From CBDULX01 sp965368175 (GTDB lineage Bacteria > Pseudomonadota > Gammaproteobacteria > SZUA-229), in the NCBI GenBank assembly GCA_965368175.1, contig CBDULX010000055.1:1-15707 (forward strand): a stretch of 15,707 nt of DNA, in the 5' to 3' direction. Positions 1-6,481 of the stretch are shown piece by piece (position 1 is the stretch's first letter; each line of letters starts with the position of its first letter). The translations under genes and the position numbers were made by a program. Below the pieces are notes generated by a model. It saw nothing but the letters and a program-made list of their open reading frames with translations, did not search any database and was not told the origin of the DNA.

Positions 1-17
1 TGCATTATCGGCATTCA

Positions 18-389
18 CCACATCCCTGTGGCTTAGTTCCGCATTAGGGCAGGACGCCCGTAAGTACGACCACAAGGATGTGGGAGGTAGAGTTGCGCCT
101 GGAGCAGCAACCGAGAACAACGCAGGAGCAGTTGTCGAGCAGCCTCATAAATTGCGACTAACGAAGGTACCACTATGCGCTTTTTGCATAGTGGCTTGCG
201 ACCTGGGGCGGCATTTTCTTGGTAACTTCTTTGTTGCCTACAAGGACGTAGGTAAGGAGCGTGAGCAGGATGCGGAAGCTTTGCTGAAGACTAGAAACGC
301 CCGGAGCGTTTCTGAACATGCATTGCATGGCCCGAAGGGTAGCGGCCATGGATGGCTGCTATACAAAGAAGTCACTCGCCAGCTGGCGA
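18..389. repeat. Array of short hairpins (intergenic repeat cluster)
   Basis: This stretch of some 370 bp is packed with perfect or near-perfect short stems. They lie at 18-31 (CCACA/TGTGG), 47-59 (GGGC/GCCC), 70-83 (CCACA/TGTGG), 92-111 (GTTGC/GCAAC), 117-135 (ACAAC/GTTGT), 170-194 (nine pairs, CCACTATGC/GCATAGTGG), 237-252 (CCTAC/GTAGG), 293-313 (seven pairs, AGAAACG/CGTTTCT), 317-329 (CATGC/GCATG), 341-360 and 376-389 (perfect palindrome TCGCCAGCTGGCGA). Several loops share AGGA or GGAG although the stems differ, for example CCACA-AGGA-TGTGG and CCTAC-AAGGAC-GTAGG. An open frame at 80-424 crosses the array but looks like a by-product. From memory, repeat clusters with a TTTCTTGGTAACTTC-like segment (here about 215-230) occur between genes in many gammaproteobacteria; I cannot confirm membership here. 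Confidence 0.6.
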
Positions 390-522
390 AACCAATGCCC
401 ACAAATAGCACCAAGAAAAAATAATATCTCCTACATACCCAGAGGGCATAAATAACTAAAGGGAATAAATCTCTTAGGCAAAGATTTTGATTTTATTGCA
501 TAGGAAGGGAGAAAATAATTGA

Positions 523-544
523 AGGCCCTGGTGGTTCAGGGCCT
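523..544 (-). terminator. Rho-independent terminator after the DUF302 gene
   Basis: An 8-bp perfect stem (AGGCCCTG with CAGGGCCT) closes a 6-nt loop 15 nt past the stop codon of the minus-strand DUF302 gene. Read on the minus strand, the stem is followed by TCAATTATTTTC, a moderately T-rich tail. It should end the transcript coming from 1322. Confidence 0.75.
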
Positions 545-559
545 CCATTCATATAGCAC

Positions 560-949
560 TTAGCCTTTCAGACTATTAGCCACATTTTGCATTTTTTCAC
601 GAACAATAGGGGCTACTTCGGCAACCCTGGGATTGTTTACCAGTTCGAGAACCGAGACCGGGTCCATGAAGCCTACTGTCACCTGGCCGTCGGCTTCTTC
701 GCGTAGCAAAACATTGCAGGGTAGCAGCAGTCCGATATCAGGTTCGGCATCTATGGCCTTGTGAGCCAGCGTAGGGTTACAGGCCCCCAGGATTTTGTAG
801 CCAGTGCGGTCGATATCAAGCTTGGCTTTCATGACTTTTTGCACATCAATTTCAGTCAGCACACCAAAACCTTCTGCCGTCAGGGCTTCTCTGACTTTTG
901 CTTCGGCATCTTCCATAGAAGATTTAATCGTTACGTTAAAACCGTACAT
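560..949 (-). CDS. DUF302 domain protein
   Basis: A 129-residue protein recognised as DUF302 (PF03625) from the hydrophobic-alternating N-terminus, the GACNP segment (Cys57) and the LLPCNV segment (Cys78) followed by the FMDP turn. There is no signal peptide, so it is probably cytoplasmic. The family has no firmly established activity; the two conserved cysteines suggest a metal or redox role, which is inference. The start is supported by AGGAG seven nt upstream of ATG. It lies 61 bp downstream of the NIF3-like gene on the same strand and ends just before a terminator, so the two probably form a bicistronic unit. Confidence 0.85.
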   Translation of the reverse strand: MYGFNVTIKSSMEDAEAKVREALTAEGFGVLTEIDVQKVMKAKLDIDRTGYKILGACNPTLAHKAIDAEPDIGLLLPCNVLLREEADGQVTVGFMDPVSVLELVNNPRVAEVAPIVREKMQNVANSLKG

Positions 950-1010
950 GGGGTTCTCCTGGTTCGGTTGAATGGAATGGCGTTATATTAGCACAGACTT
1001 ATCGAGGGGG

Positions 1011-1322
1011 TTAAAGTTCTTCCAGCTTCCAGACGTCATAGGCCGGTTCTTCATAGGGATGGGCCTGATGCATGGCTGTAATGGCTGCTCTGATTTGAGC
1101 ATCCTCACACACCATTTCCACTTTATACTCCTGCACTGTTTCCAGTTTTCCATGCTTGCCCATGAAAGGCCTGCTGTTTTGCAGTGGTCGGAACTGGCCC
1201 TGACCCAGGCACTGCCAGGCGCAATGATCGTAATCACCAATACGCCCTGCGCCGGCTTCAAACATAGCTATTTTTACCGGTTCAAGATGGCTTTCTGGAA
1301 TGAATACACTGATTTTATACAT
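1011..1322 (-). CDS. Stand-alone NIF3/YqfO-type dimerisation domain protein
   Basis: The ATG at 1322 gives a 103-residue protein beginning MYKISVFIPE, with GAGRIGDYDHCAWQ, GQGQFRP and the C-terminal HPYEEPAYDV signature (residues 88-97). This corresponds to the PII/CutA-like insert domain of Nif3/YqfO proteins, which also occurs alone as a protein of about 100 residues. The metal-binding halves of full Nif3 are absent, as is normal for the stand-alone form. The open frame continues upstream to about 1400, but those residues do not match the family and would overlap the divergent promoter region, so I chose the family-typical start. No strong ribosome binding site is visible. The function is unknown; a small-molecule or metal sensing role is often assumed. 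Confidence 0.85.
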   Translation of the reverse strand: MYKISVFIPESHLEPVKIAMFEAGAGRIGDYDHCAWQCLGQGQFRPLQNSRPFMGKHGKLETVQEYKVEMVCEDAQIRAAITAMHQAHPYEEPAYDVWKLEEL

Positions 1323-1359
1323 GGTGATTTCGCAATGCATGTGAGAGACCGGATAAAGT

Positions 1360-1379
1360 CTACTGATATATGACAGTAG
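1360..1379. promoter_or_regulatory. Inverted repeat in divergent promoter region
   Basis: CTACTG and CAGTAG are separated by 8 nt between the divergent NIF3-like gene (start 1322) and the small protein gene (start 1423). The position suits an operator or promoter element serving one or both directions. No clear -35/-10 pair can be assigned, so this is positional inference. Confidence 0.3.
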
Positions 1380-1422
1380 AGTCATGTAGAATAATGCCAT
1401 TTTAATCTTGCAGGAAAAAGCA

Positions 1423-1713
1423 ATGAGTGATGATGGTATTCAATTATCGCCCGAATTGATGGGTGATTTGCGCGCGGCAATGGCAAAACAGGATCCAAGA
1501 ACTGAAGATGACGTAATGGCTATGCAATATCTGGTGGCGGCTGCGGGCATGATGCTGTCGGATTACAATAATCCACAGGCGAACAAACAGGAAATTATTC
1601 AGGAGTTGGGTGGTTTCATGAATCATGTATTTGATTTTATGGAGCAGAATAAACCTAAACCGCAGCCACCGGCACAGGAAGCTTTTGGCGTCTGGAAGCC
1701 AGGTCAGGGTTAA
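1423..1713 (+). CDS. Small conserved hypothetical protein
   Basis: A 96-residue protein beginning MSDDGIQLSPELMGDLR, predominantly helical and acidic. Its low-complexity, proline-rich C-terminus (KPKPQPPAQE) is followed by a short GVWKPGQG end. It has no signal peptide or membrane segment. The start at 1423 is favoured because AGGA lies seven nt upstream; an in-frame TTG at 1408 precedes that ribosome site and is less likely. I do not recognise a family. It is followed, after a 7-bp inverted repeat, by the DUF455 gene on the same strand. Confidence 0.7.
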   Translation: MSDDGIQLSPELMGDLRAAMAKQDPRTEDDVMAMQYLVAAAGMMLSDYNNPQANKQEIIQELGGFMNHVFDFMEQNKPKPQPPAQEAFGVWKPGQG

Positions 1714-1724
1714 TTAATATATCT

Positions 1725-1748
1725 GAATTCCAGCCCGTTATGGAATTC
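1725..1748. promoter_or_regulatory. Inverted repeat GAATTCC...GGAATTC
   Basis: A perfect 7-bp inverted repeat with a 10-nt spacer sits 11 nt after the preceding stop codon and 40 nt before the DUF455 start. It could be a weak terminator, since no T-run follows, or an operator for the downstream pair. I see no decisive evidence for either. Confidence 0.3.
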
Positions 1749-1751
1749 GTC

Positions 1752-1781
1752 TTAAGGGATGGGGCTGATGTGGTTTATAAT
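1752..1781 (+). promoter_or_regulatory. Possible promoter with consensus -10
   Basis: TATAAT at 1776-1781 matches the sigma-70 -10 consensus. A weak TTAAGG at 1752-1757 stands 18 nt upstream. The ATG at 1789 begins 7 nt after the hexamer, so transcription could start on or next to the start codon. Confidence 0.35.
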
Positions 1782-1788
1782 AGCTGCT

Positions 1789-2592
1789 ATGCCTGTATCC
1801 CTGTTCGATCGTATTCAAGCCTGTATTCAGGCCTGTGACCCCCAGTCCAAATGCTTACTTACCCATCAGCTGGTCGAAGACTGGAATGCCAGTACTGTGC
1901 TTATTGACCGAGCTCTTGAACCTGAGCCTATTGGTGAGGCGGGGAGACCCGCACAGCCTGAATTGGTGTCTCCCAGGCAGGTCACCCGTCGCAGTGTTAA
2001 TAGTGAGCAGGGCCGAATCATCCTGGCCCACGCCCTGGCCCATATTGAATTCAATGCCATCAACCTGGCACTGGATGCAGCTTACCGGTTTCGTGATCTG
2101 CCTCGCCAGTACTATAGCGACTGGCTCAGGGTGGCGGCTGAAGAGGCTTATCATTTCACCCTGTTAAGACAATATCTGATTGATCGAGGCCATGATTACG
2201 GGGATTACCCGGCCCATAACGGACTCTGGGAAATGGCACAAAAAACCGCCCACGATGTCATGGTACGTATGGCACTGGTGCCAAGGGTACTGGAAGCGCG
2301 GGGACTGGATGTCACTCCGGGCTTAATCATCAAGCTAAAACAGGCTGATGATAAAGAGTTTGTCTCCCATCTGGAAATCATTCATCGAGATGAAATTGGT
2401 CATGTGGCCATAGGTAGCCACTGGTTTAAATACGTTTGTGAGGAGCGTGGACTGGATGCACGTAATACCTTCAAGCAATTGATTCAGGATTATATGCAGG
2501 GTAATCTTCGCGGGCCGTTCGACGCGGCGGCAAGGATACAGGCTGGATTCAGCGAACAGGAGCTGTCCGATTTAGCGGCGCTGGAATTATGA
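1789..2592 (+). CDS. DUF455 family ferritin-like protein
   Basis: A 267-residue protein (from MPVSLFDRIQ) belonging to the DUF455 ferritin-like family. It shows the helix motifs HIEFNAINLALDA, AAEEAYHF, VPRVLEARGLD and HRDEIGHVAIG, whose Glu/His pattern fits a four-helix di-iron site. The substrate is not established. The frame is open to an ATG at 1759, which would add MGLMWFIIAA. I prefer 1789 because family members usually begin just before a SLFDRI-like segment, and because a perfect TATAAT sits inside the extension. No good Shine-Dalgarno precedes 1789; GGGATGGGG lies further upstream. It overlaps the next gene by 4 bp (ATGA), indicating translational coupling. Confidence 0.85.
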   Translation: MPVSLFDRIQACIQACDPQSKCLLTHQLVEDWNASTVLIDRALEPEPIGEAGRPAQPELVSPRQVTRRSVNSEQGRIILAHALAHIEFNAINLALDAAYRFRDLPRQYYSDWLRVAAEEAYHFTLLRQYLIDRGHDYGDYPAHNGLWEMAQKTAHDVMVRMALVPRVLEARGLDVTPGLIIKLKQADDKEFVSHLEIIHRDEIGHVAIGSHWFKYVCEERGLDARNTFKQLIQDYMQGNLRGPFDAAARIQAGFSEQELSDLAALEL

Positions 2593-3290
2593 AACAACTG
2601 ATGCTTTTTGTTAGTGTAGGGTTGATACAGGGGCCGATTCTGGCGGCTGAGCTCAATGCGCAGGCTTTCTGGTATGAAGAGCTGGAACAGGACGTGCCAC
2701 CGAGCCTGCATCGTTACCTGGTGACGGATCATTTTATGCGTATCGACAGTGGCAAAGCCGGCGATGATTTTATTCTGTTTGATACGAACAAAAAAATTAT
2801 TTACAGCATCAATCACGATGATCAAAGCATACTCACCATAGAAACAAAATCCTGGCAATCACCTGAATTTGAATTCAGGCAACATCAGGTAACCAGTAAA
2901 CTTGAGGCTGCACCAGAGTTATTTGGTAAAACAGTGAGTAATTACCAGCTGTTTGCTGGTAAGGAACTATGCTCGGAAATACAGCTGGTGCCTGATGTAT
3001 ATACAAAATCCAGGGAGATGTTTCGCAATTATCAAATGGTGCTATCCGGGCAGCAGGTACAGTCGTTGTTTAATACGCCGGAAGATATGCGCAGCCCCTG
3101 TTTCCTGATCGACCAGGTGTTTAACGCCGGTGAGTATTTTAATCAGGGTTTACCGGTGCAGGAATGGCACAGTCGTGGTTATGTCCGTCTGCTGAAAGAT
3201 GTGCAATCCGTTGACGTGGACGACAAGCTGTTTAGCTTACCCGAGAACTATTCGGAGTATTCCCCGCTACAGGCTAAGATTAAAGAATAG
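2589..3290 (+). CDS. Exported hypothetical protein
   Basis: A 233-residue protein with a clear N-terminal signal peptide (MKQLMLFVSVGLIQGPILAA, probable cleavage near residue 20-21), so it should be periplasmic. The mature part has alternating beta-like stretches (RYLVTDHFMRIDSG, DDFILFDTNKKIIYSI, SILTIE), suggesting a beta-rich fold loosely like LolA-type carriers; this is inference only. Cys128 and Cys171 could form a disulfide. It shares ATGA with the end of the DUF455 gene, so the two are co-translated, yet one product is exported and the other cytosolic. I do not recognise a named family. Confidence 0.75.
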   Translation: MKQLMLFVSVGLIQGPILAAELNAQAFWYEELEQDVPPSLHRYLVTDHFMRIDSGKAGDDFILFDTNKKIIYSINHDDQSILTIETKSWQSPEFEFRQHQVTSKLEAAPELFGKTVSNYQLFAGKELCSEIQLVPDVYTKSREMFRNYQMVLSGQQVQSLFNTPEDMRSPCFLIDQVFNAGEYFNQGLPVQEWHSRGYVRLLKDVQSVDVDDKLFSLPENYSEYSPLQAKIKE

Positions 3291-3379
3291 TTGCCACAGA
3301 GTCACAGAGAATTTATGCCCTTGTGTACACTGAATTTTATAATGTTAACTACTCAGTGAACTCCGCGACTCTGTGGCAA
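3291..3379. repeat. CACAGAG-type palindromic intergenic repeat
   Basis: A 13-bp perfect terminal inverted repeat, TTGCCACAGAGTC at 3291-3303 against GACTCTGTGGCAA at 3367-3379, with similarity continuing for about six more bases with two mismatches. The element of about 89 bp fills the gap between the convergent exported-protein and lpxH genes, starts right after the stop codon at 3290, and could act as a bidirectional terminator. The first bases of a related copy (TTGCCACAGAGGCAC) occur at the end of the window. From memory, sequences of this type are dispersed in many proteobacterial genomes. Confidence 0.7.
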
Positions 3380-3409
3380 TAGTTGCGTTTTCTTTCATAT
3401 AATAGTGAC

Positions 3410-4135
3410 TTAACCATATTCCTTGAGCTGGTATTGGCCATTCGTATCAAAGGCCAGATAGCTGCCTTTTTTGTACCAGTCACCCAGCACAATACGGGTT
3501 ACCGGCTGGCCTTTCACTTCCAGTTGGTGGATGGCTGGGCGATGGGTATGGCCATGGATCATTAAAGAAATACCATGATCGATAAAAGCCTTTGTAACAG
3601 CATCGGTATTCACATCCATAATCTCGGCATCTTTGAGCTGGGTTTCTTCTTTGCTCTGTTCACGTAGCGCCTTTGCCATCTGTTTACGCTCGGCCAGGGG
3701 TCTGGCTAAAAATTCCTGTTGCCATTGTGGGTTGCGCAGCGTTACGCGCAATTCCTGATAACGTATATCATCGGTACACAAGGTGTCACCGTGCATCAGC
3801 AGGGCCGACTGATGATCAAGGGATTCCACCAGAGGGTCGTTAATCAGTGTGCAACCACAACGTTCGGCAAAGGCCTGTCCCATCAGAAAATCCCGATTAC
3901 CATGCATCAGGTATATTTTAAGACCTTCATCCGCCAGCTGTTTCATCTTGCTGAATACCGGTGTAAGCCCACTGGGCGTATCATCATCACCCAGCCAGTA
4001 CTCGACGAAATCGCCCAGTATGTACAGGCTTTTGGCAAATCGGGCCTGCTCATCCAGAAACTTTAGATAAAGCTGAATGATATCAGGCCGTTCGGGGGCA
4101 AGATGGAGGTCGGAAATAAATAGAATTTCCGACAT
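3410..4135 (-). CDS. lpxH: UDP-2,3-diacylglucosamine diphosphatase
   Basis: A 241-residue LpxH, the peripheral inner-membrane hydrolase that converts UDP-2,3-diacylglucosamine to lipid X (2,3-diacylglucosamine 1-phosphate) and UMP in lipid A synthesis. The calcineurin-like metal motifs are complete: DLH (Asp9, His11), GDF (Asp42) with the adjacent WLGDDD, GNRDF (Asn80), MHGD (His115) and HGHTHR (His196, His198). The length is normal. It begins 3 nt after the ppiB stop codon, with no clear ribosome site of its own, so it is likely translated by coupling to ppiB. The ppiB-lpxH pairing is familiar in gammaproteobacteria. Confidence 0.96.
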   Translation of the reverse strand: MSEILFISDLHLAPERPDIIQLYLKFLDEQARFAKSLYILGDFVEYWLGDDDTPSGLTPVFSKMKQLADEGLKIYLMHGNRDFLMGQAFAERCGCTLINDPLVESLDHQSALLMHGDTLCTDDIRYQELRVTLRNPQWQQEFLARPLAERKQMAKALREQSKEETQLKDAEIMDVNTDAVTKAFIDHGISLMIHGHTHRPAIHQLEVKGQPVTRIVLGDWYKKGSYLAFDTNGQYQLKEYG

Positions 4136-4138
4136 GGA

Positions 4139-4645
4139 TTAAAGCAGGCTGGCCTTGTTGATAGTGACTGCTTCAACCGGTACGTCGCCATGTCCCATCT
4201 TGTTGCTGGTGGCAACCTGAGCAATGGCATCAACCACATCCATGCCTTCAACCACTTCACCAAATACGGCATAACCCCAGCCCTGTGAGGTTGGTGCGGT
4301 GTAGTTTAGAAAATCATTGTCCTTCAGGTTAATGAAGAACTGGGAAGATGCTGAATCCGGGTCAGGTGTGCGCGCCATCGCCAGGCTACCACGTTTGTTG
4401 GGCAGACCATTATCCGCTTCATTTTTAATCTGGTCGCGGGGTGGTTTCTGAGTCATGTCTTCTGTGAATCCGCCGCCCTGGATCATGAAATTTGGGATAA
4501 CACGGTGAAAAATGGTCATATCAAAGAATGCATCTTTAACATAGGTCACGAAGTTTTCAGAAGAGATGGGTGCTTTGGCAGCATTCAGTTCAACCACAAT
4601 ATCGCCATGGTTGGTTTCCAGTTTTACACGAGGGTTATCAGACAT
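4139..4645 (-). CDS. ppiB: Cytoplasmic peptidyl-prolyl cis-trans isomerase B (cyclophilin)
   Basis: A 168-residue cyclophilin without a signal peptide, matching cytosolic PpiB, which isomerises X-Pro bonds in folding proteins. The active-site blocks are present: FHRVIPNFMIQGGGF (Arg48 catalytic), SSQFFINL around residues 100-107, and GYAVFGEVVEGMDVV. A ribosome site AGGA lies eight nt upstream of ATG. The start is only 22 nt downstream of the mature tRNA-Arg 3' end, leaving no room for a normal promoter, so the message probably arises by read-through from the tRNA promoter followed by tRNA processing. Confidence 0.96.
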   Translation of the reverse strand: MSDNPRVKLETNHGDIVVELNAAKAPISSENFVTYVKDAFFDMTIFHRVIPNFMIQGGGFTEDMTQKPPRDQIKNEADNGLPNKRGSLAMARTPDPDSASSQFFINLKDNDFLNYTAPTSQGWGYAVFGEVVEGMDVVDAIAQVATSNKMGHGDVPVEAVTINKASLL

Positions 4646-4667
4646 ATGTTTGTTCCTGGTTTGAAAA

Positions 4668-4744
4668 TGGTGCCCCGAGCAGGATTCGAACCTGCGACCT
4701 TCCCCTTAGGAGGGGGACGCTCTATCCTGCTGAGCTATCGGGGC
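4668..4744 (-). tRNA. tRNA-Arg (anticodon CCU)
   Basis: The minus strand folds into a complete 77-nt cloverleaf. The acceptor stem is GCCCCGA/TCGGGGC, the D-arm GCTC/GAGC, and the anticodon stem TCCCC/GGGGA with loop CTCCTAA (anticodon CCU, reading AGG). The T-arm is GCAGG/CCTGC with loop TTCGAAT, followed by discriminator A and an encoded CCA. It is the upstream member of a tight tRNA-ppiB-lpxH cluster. Upstream on the minus strand, TAATAT (complement of 4761-4766) is followed by the C-rich ACCCCTTCC, resembling a stable-RNA promoter discriminator, but no good -35 is visible. Confidence 0.97.
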
Positions 4745-5135
4745 GGAATTTGGAAGGGGTATATTACACAGATAGGGCTTATTTTCCTAGTCTGGGGGAG
4801 TGGAGTCGGTATTGCGAGGCGTTTCCCCTGTACTAGAAATGACAACACATCGGAGCGTCCTTATCATGTGAGTCTACTATGCCAGAAAGGGCAGAGATGA
4901 AAAAATACTCTGTCTTTACTAAAAAGATAAAAATTAGATTCTATTAGACCTGATAGTAACCTGTGCATTATTGATTAACTGCAGGCATTCGATTGGCATT
5001 ATTGACGCAGGGTAAACAGATCTACTAAATCAGCAGATATTTGCGGGAGGCAAATTGGGAAAATTTCCCATTAATAATTACTCAACTATTTGAAATAATC
5101 TAACACTGGAGCAGCAAATACATAAGGGGAATAAA
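4745..5135. other. Intergenic region with tRNA promoter side and orphan-gene leader
   Basis: No credible gene is seen between the divergent tRNA and the orphan gene at 5136. Small open frames here come from reading through the antisense strand of the tRNA. The left part should hold the tRNA promoter. The right part has TTGACG at 5002-5007 without a convincing -10, and two adjacent palindromes at 5039-5070 described separately. Confidence 0.6.
5039..5070. promoter_or_regulatory. Two adjacent palindromes in the leader of the 5136 gene
   Basis: ATTTGC-GGGAG-GCAAAT (5039-5055) abuts the perfect 15-bp palindrome TGGGAAAATTTCCCA (5056-5070), which ends 65 nt before the start codon. The second resembles a dimeric-regulator operator. 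A closely similar sequence, GGGTATATTTCCCATT, lies at 7867-7882 before the other orphan gene, which raises the chance that both are sites for one regulator. Confidence 0.4.
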
Positions 5136-5534
5136 ATGGATGGTGGGCTTTTTTATAGGATAAATATAAAGTTTTCTGAGCCGAACAGGTTAAGTGAGAA
5201 CTTTCGATCCCGATTTCAGAGAGAATTAGATAACAACTCTATCTACCTGGGTGTCAGGTTTAATCCTACAAACTATAATAGAAGTGCAGCGATCAATTCA
5301 TTAGAGTTGGCGAATGAATACTTAATCCTGGCCAATGAATTTCTAATTGATGAATACGGGGAAGTTGACTGCTGCCTACGTGAGCTTCAGTATTCGACTG
5401 ATTTTATGAAATCCATTATAGATACTGAAACCCGTACCTTAATGAATTTTGCCCAGAATATAAATCTTGCATCTAAAGTTACCAGGGACAATCCAGCTTT
5501 TTTAGAAAAGATTCGAAATACCGTAGCTGGATAG
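5136..5534 (+). CDS. Hypothetical protein (orphan)
   Basis: A 132-residue soluble protein beginning MDGGLFYRINIKFSEP, with no signal peptide or membrane helix. The middle and end are helical and charged, and Cys-Cys occurs in the segment GEVDCCLREL. A strong ribosome site AAGGGG stands about 6 nt before ATG, supporting the start and real translation. Base composition is more AT-rich than in the neighbouring metabolic genes. It is flanked by divergent tRNA and convergent small genes, so it is monocistronic. I recognise no family. It could be a recently acquired or lineage-specific gene. Confidence 0.65.
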   Translation: MDGGLFYRINIKFSEPNRLSENFRSRFQRELDNNSIYLGVRFNPTNYNRSAAINSLELANEYLILANEFLIDEYGEVDCCLRELQYSTDFMKSIIDTETRTLMNFAQNINLASKVTRDNPAFLEKIRNTVAG

Positions 5535-5603
5535 TTTCAAGAATACTTCCCCCCAATCATCGCTTACAACCTTCTGTATCAGAGGTTCCCTGGAGAATAG
5601 TTC

Positions 5604-5639
5604 GCAAATGAACTTATGTTTTTATTTCTGTTCATTCGC
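5604..5639. terminator. Possible bidirectional terminator hairpin
   Basis: GCAAATGAAC (5604-5613) and GTTCATTCGC (5630-5639) pair at nine of ten positions around a 16-nt T-rich loop. It sits between two convergent genes ending at 5534 and 5687. The stem is AT-rich and lacks a good T-tail, so the assignment is weak. Confidence 0.3.
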
Positions 5640-5686
5640 AATTGGTTGGCTCCAGCGTTAAGACCTGAAAGATTACAATTTATAAA

Positions 5687-5878
5687 TTAACTGAATTGCT
5701 CAAGTTTAATTCGTAGCTGCACCATCAAATTTTCAGCAATATCCTGTAATTCAGGGGGAATAACTTCAAATAGATATTCCAGTCTATCCAGTACATCTAG
5801 AACCTCTTCGCGATTGTCCATGGCGTCCAGGTTGATGGACATCTCGTTTATATACTCGTAAGGATCAATCCCATTCAT
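5687..5878 (-). CDS. Small acidic hypothetical protein
   Basis: A 63-residue helical, acidic protein (begins MNGIDPYEYINEMS, contains LDRLEYLFEVIPPEL). GAGGT about 9 nt upstream of ATG supports translation. It lies 42 bp downstream of the short CbiX gene on the same strand, so probably co-transcribed. The I-P-P-E-L turn between two amphipathic helices suggests a helical hairpin that may dimerise; this is inference. No family is recognised. A partner role for the chelatase is possible only from context. Confidence 0.7.
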   Translation of the reverse strand: MNGIDPYEYINEMSINLDAMDNREEVLDVLDRLEYLFEVIPPELQDIAENLMVQLRIKLEQFS

Positions 5879-5920
5879 CTATTTACCTCAATGGCAGTAA
5901 CACTTTTAATGTTTGAATAC

Positions 5921-6292
5921 TTATCTTTTAGTATCTAAAGCTAACTTGGCCAGAAAATCGGGCATCAGGTCGGACGCTCCCAGGTGGGATGCGATAGTGA
6001 TATTCACTTCAGGGAAGTGTCGACGGGTGTCTTCAATAATGTCTGGTATGTCTTCTGCTACATGACGGCCTGCGGCGAGGAAATAGGGTACAACTAACAC
6101 TGATTTAGCGCCCTGTTTGATGCAGTGTTTGATGCCATCTGGAATTAACGGTTCGGCCTGTTCCAGAAACGCGGCATGTACAATATCAAAGTGATGTTCT
6201 GTTAATGGCTGGATTTTTTCAGCCAGTTGCAGTACTTCGTCATTGGACTGTTTCCGCTGGCTACCGTGGGATACGAGTAATAAAGCATGCAT
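5921..6292 (-). CDS. Short CbiX/SirB-type chelatase
   Basis: A 123-residue protein of the CbiX/SirB class (class II chelatases), in the short single-domain form that works as a dimer to insert a divalent metal into sirohydrochlorin-type tetrapyrroles. Signatures are LLVSHGS (His9) and VVPYFLAAGRHVAEDIP (His77), the two histidines expected to hold the metal. The C-terminal SHLGASDLMPDFL is also typical. Whether the metal is Co, Ni or Fe cannot be told, and no other cobalamin or siroheme gene is present in the window. The start at 6292 is the family-typical one, though its ribosome site (AAGAG) is weak. Confidence 0.88.
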   Translation of the reverse strand: MHALLLVSHGSQRKQSNDEVLQLAEKIQPLTEHHFDIVHAAFLEQAEPLIPDGIKHCIKQGAKSVLVVPYFLAAGRHVAEDIPDIIEDTRRHFPEVNITIASHLGASDLMPDFLAKLALDTKR

Positions 6293-6398
6293 GTTTATAT
6301 TTACTCTTTTCTTGCAAATGAGTTTATGTGGCTTATATTGGCCGGGTAGTTGTGGCCAGTCCTACAGGTTTTCATTTTGAAAAAAGGTCTGTAAACAT

Positions 6399-6410
6399 AT
6401 ACTAGTATAG
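6399..6410. promoter_or_regulatory. Palindrome between divergent genes
   Basis: The perfect 12-bp palindrome TATACTAGTATA lies in the region between the divergent chelatase and FKBP-methyltransferase genes, 72 nt before the latter. It may be an operator or a promoter element. Only position supports this. Confidence 0.25.
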
Positions 6411-6481
6411 CGGCTTAGTGAGCTAAATTTATATAATAGCCAAAATCGAAATTACGCCTGATAATTATAGGATATTCTGCA

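Noticed and set aside
80..424. Open frame of 114 codons on the plus strand
   Set aside because: It crosses a series of hairpins, shows no ordinary protein composition or family signal, and has no clear ribosome site. The repeat explains the sequence better.
1323..1400. N-terminal extension of the NIF3-like protein by 26 residues
   Set aside because: The family begins at MYKISVFIPE, and the extension would fill the divergent promoter region.
4505..4900. Plus-strand frames containing PRAGFEPATFPLGGG-like and PSRIRTCDLPL-like text
   Set aside because: These are the well-known spurious translations of the antisense strand of a tRNA-Arg gene; the real feature is the tRNA on the minus strand.
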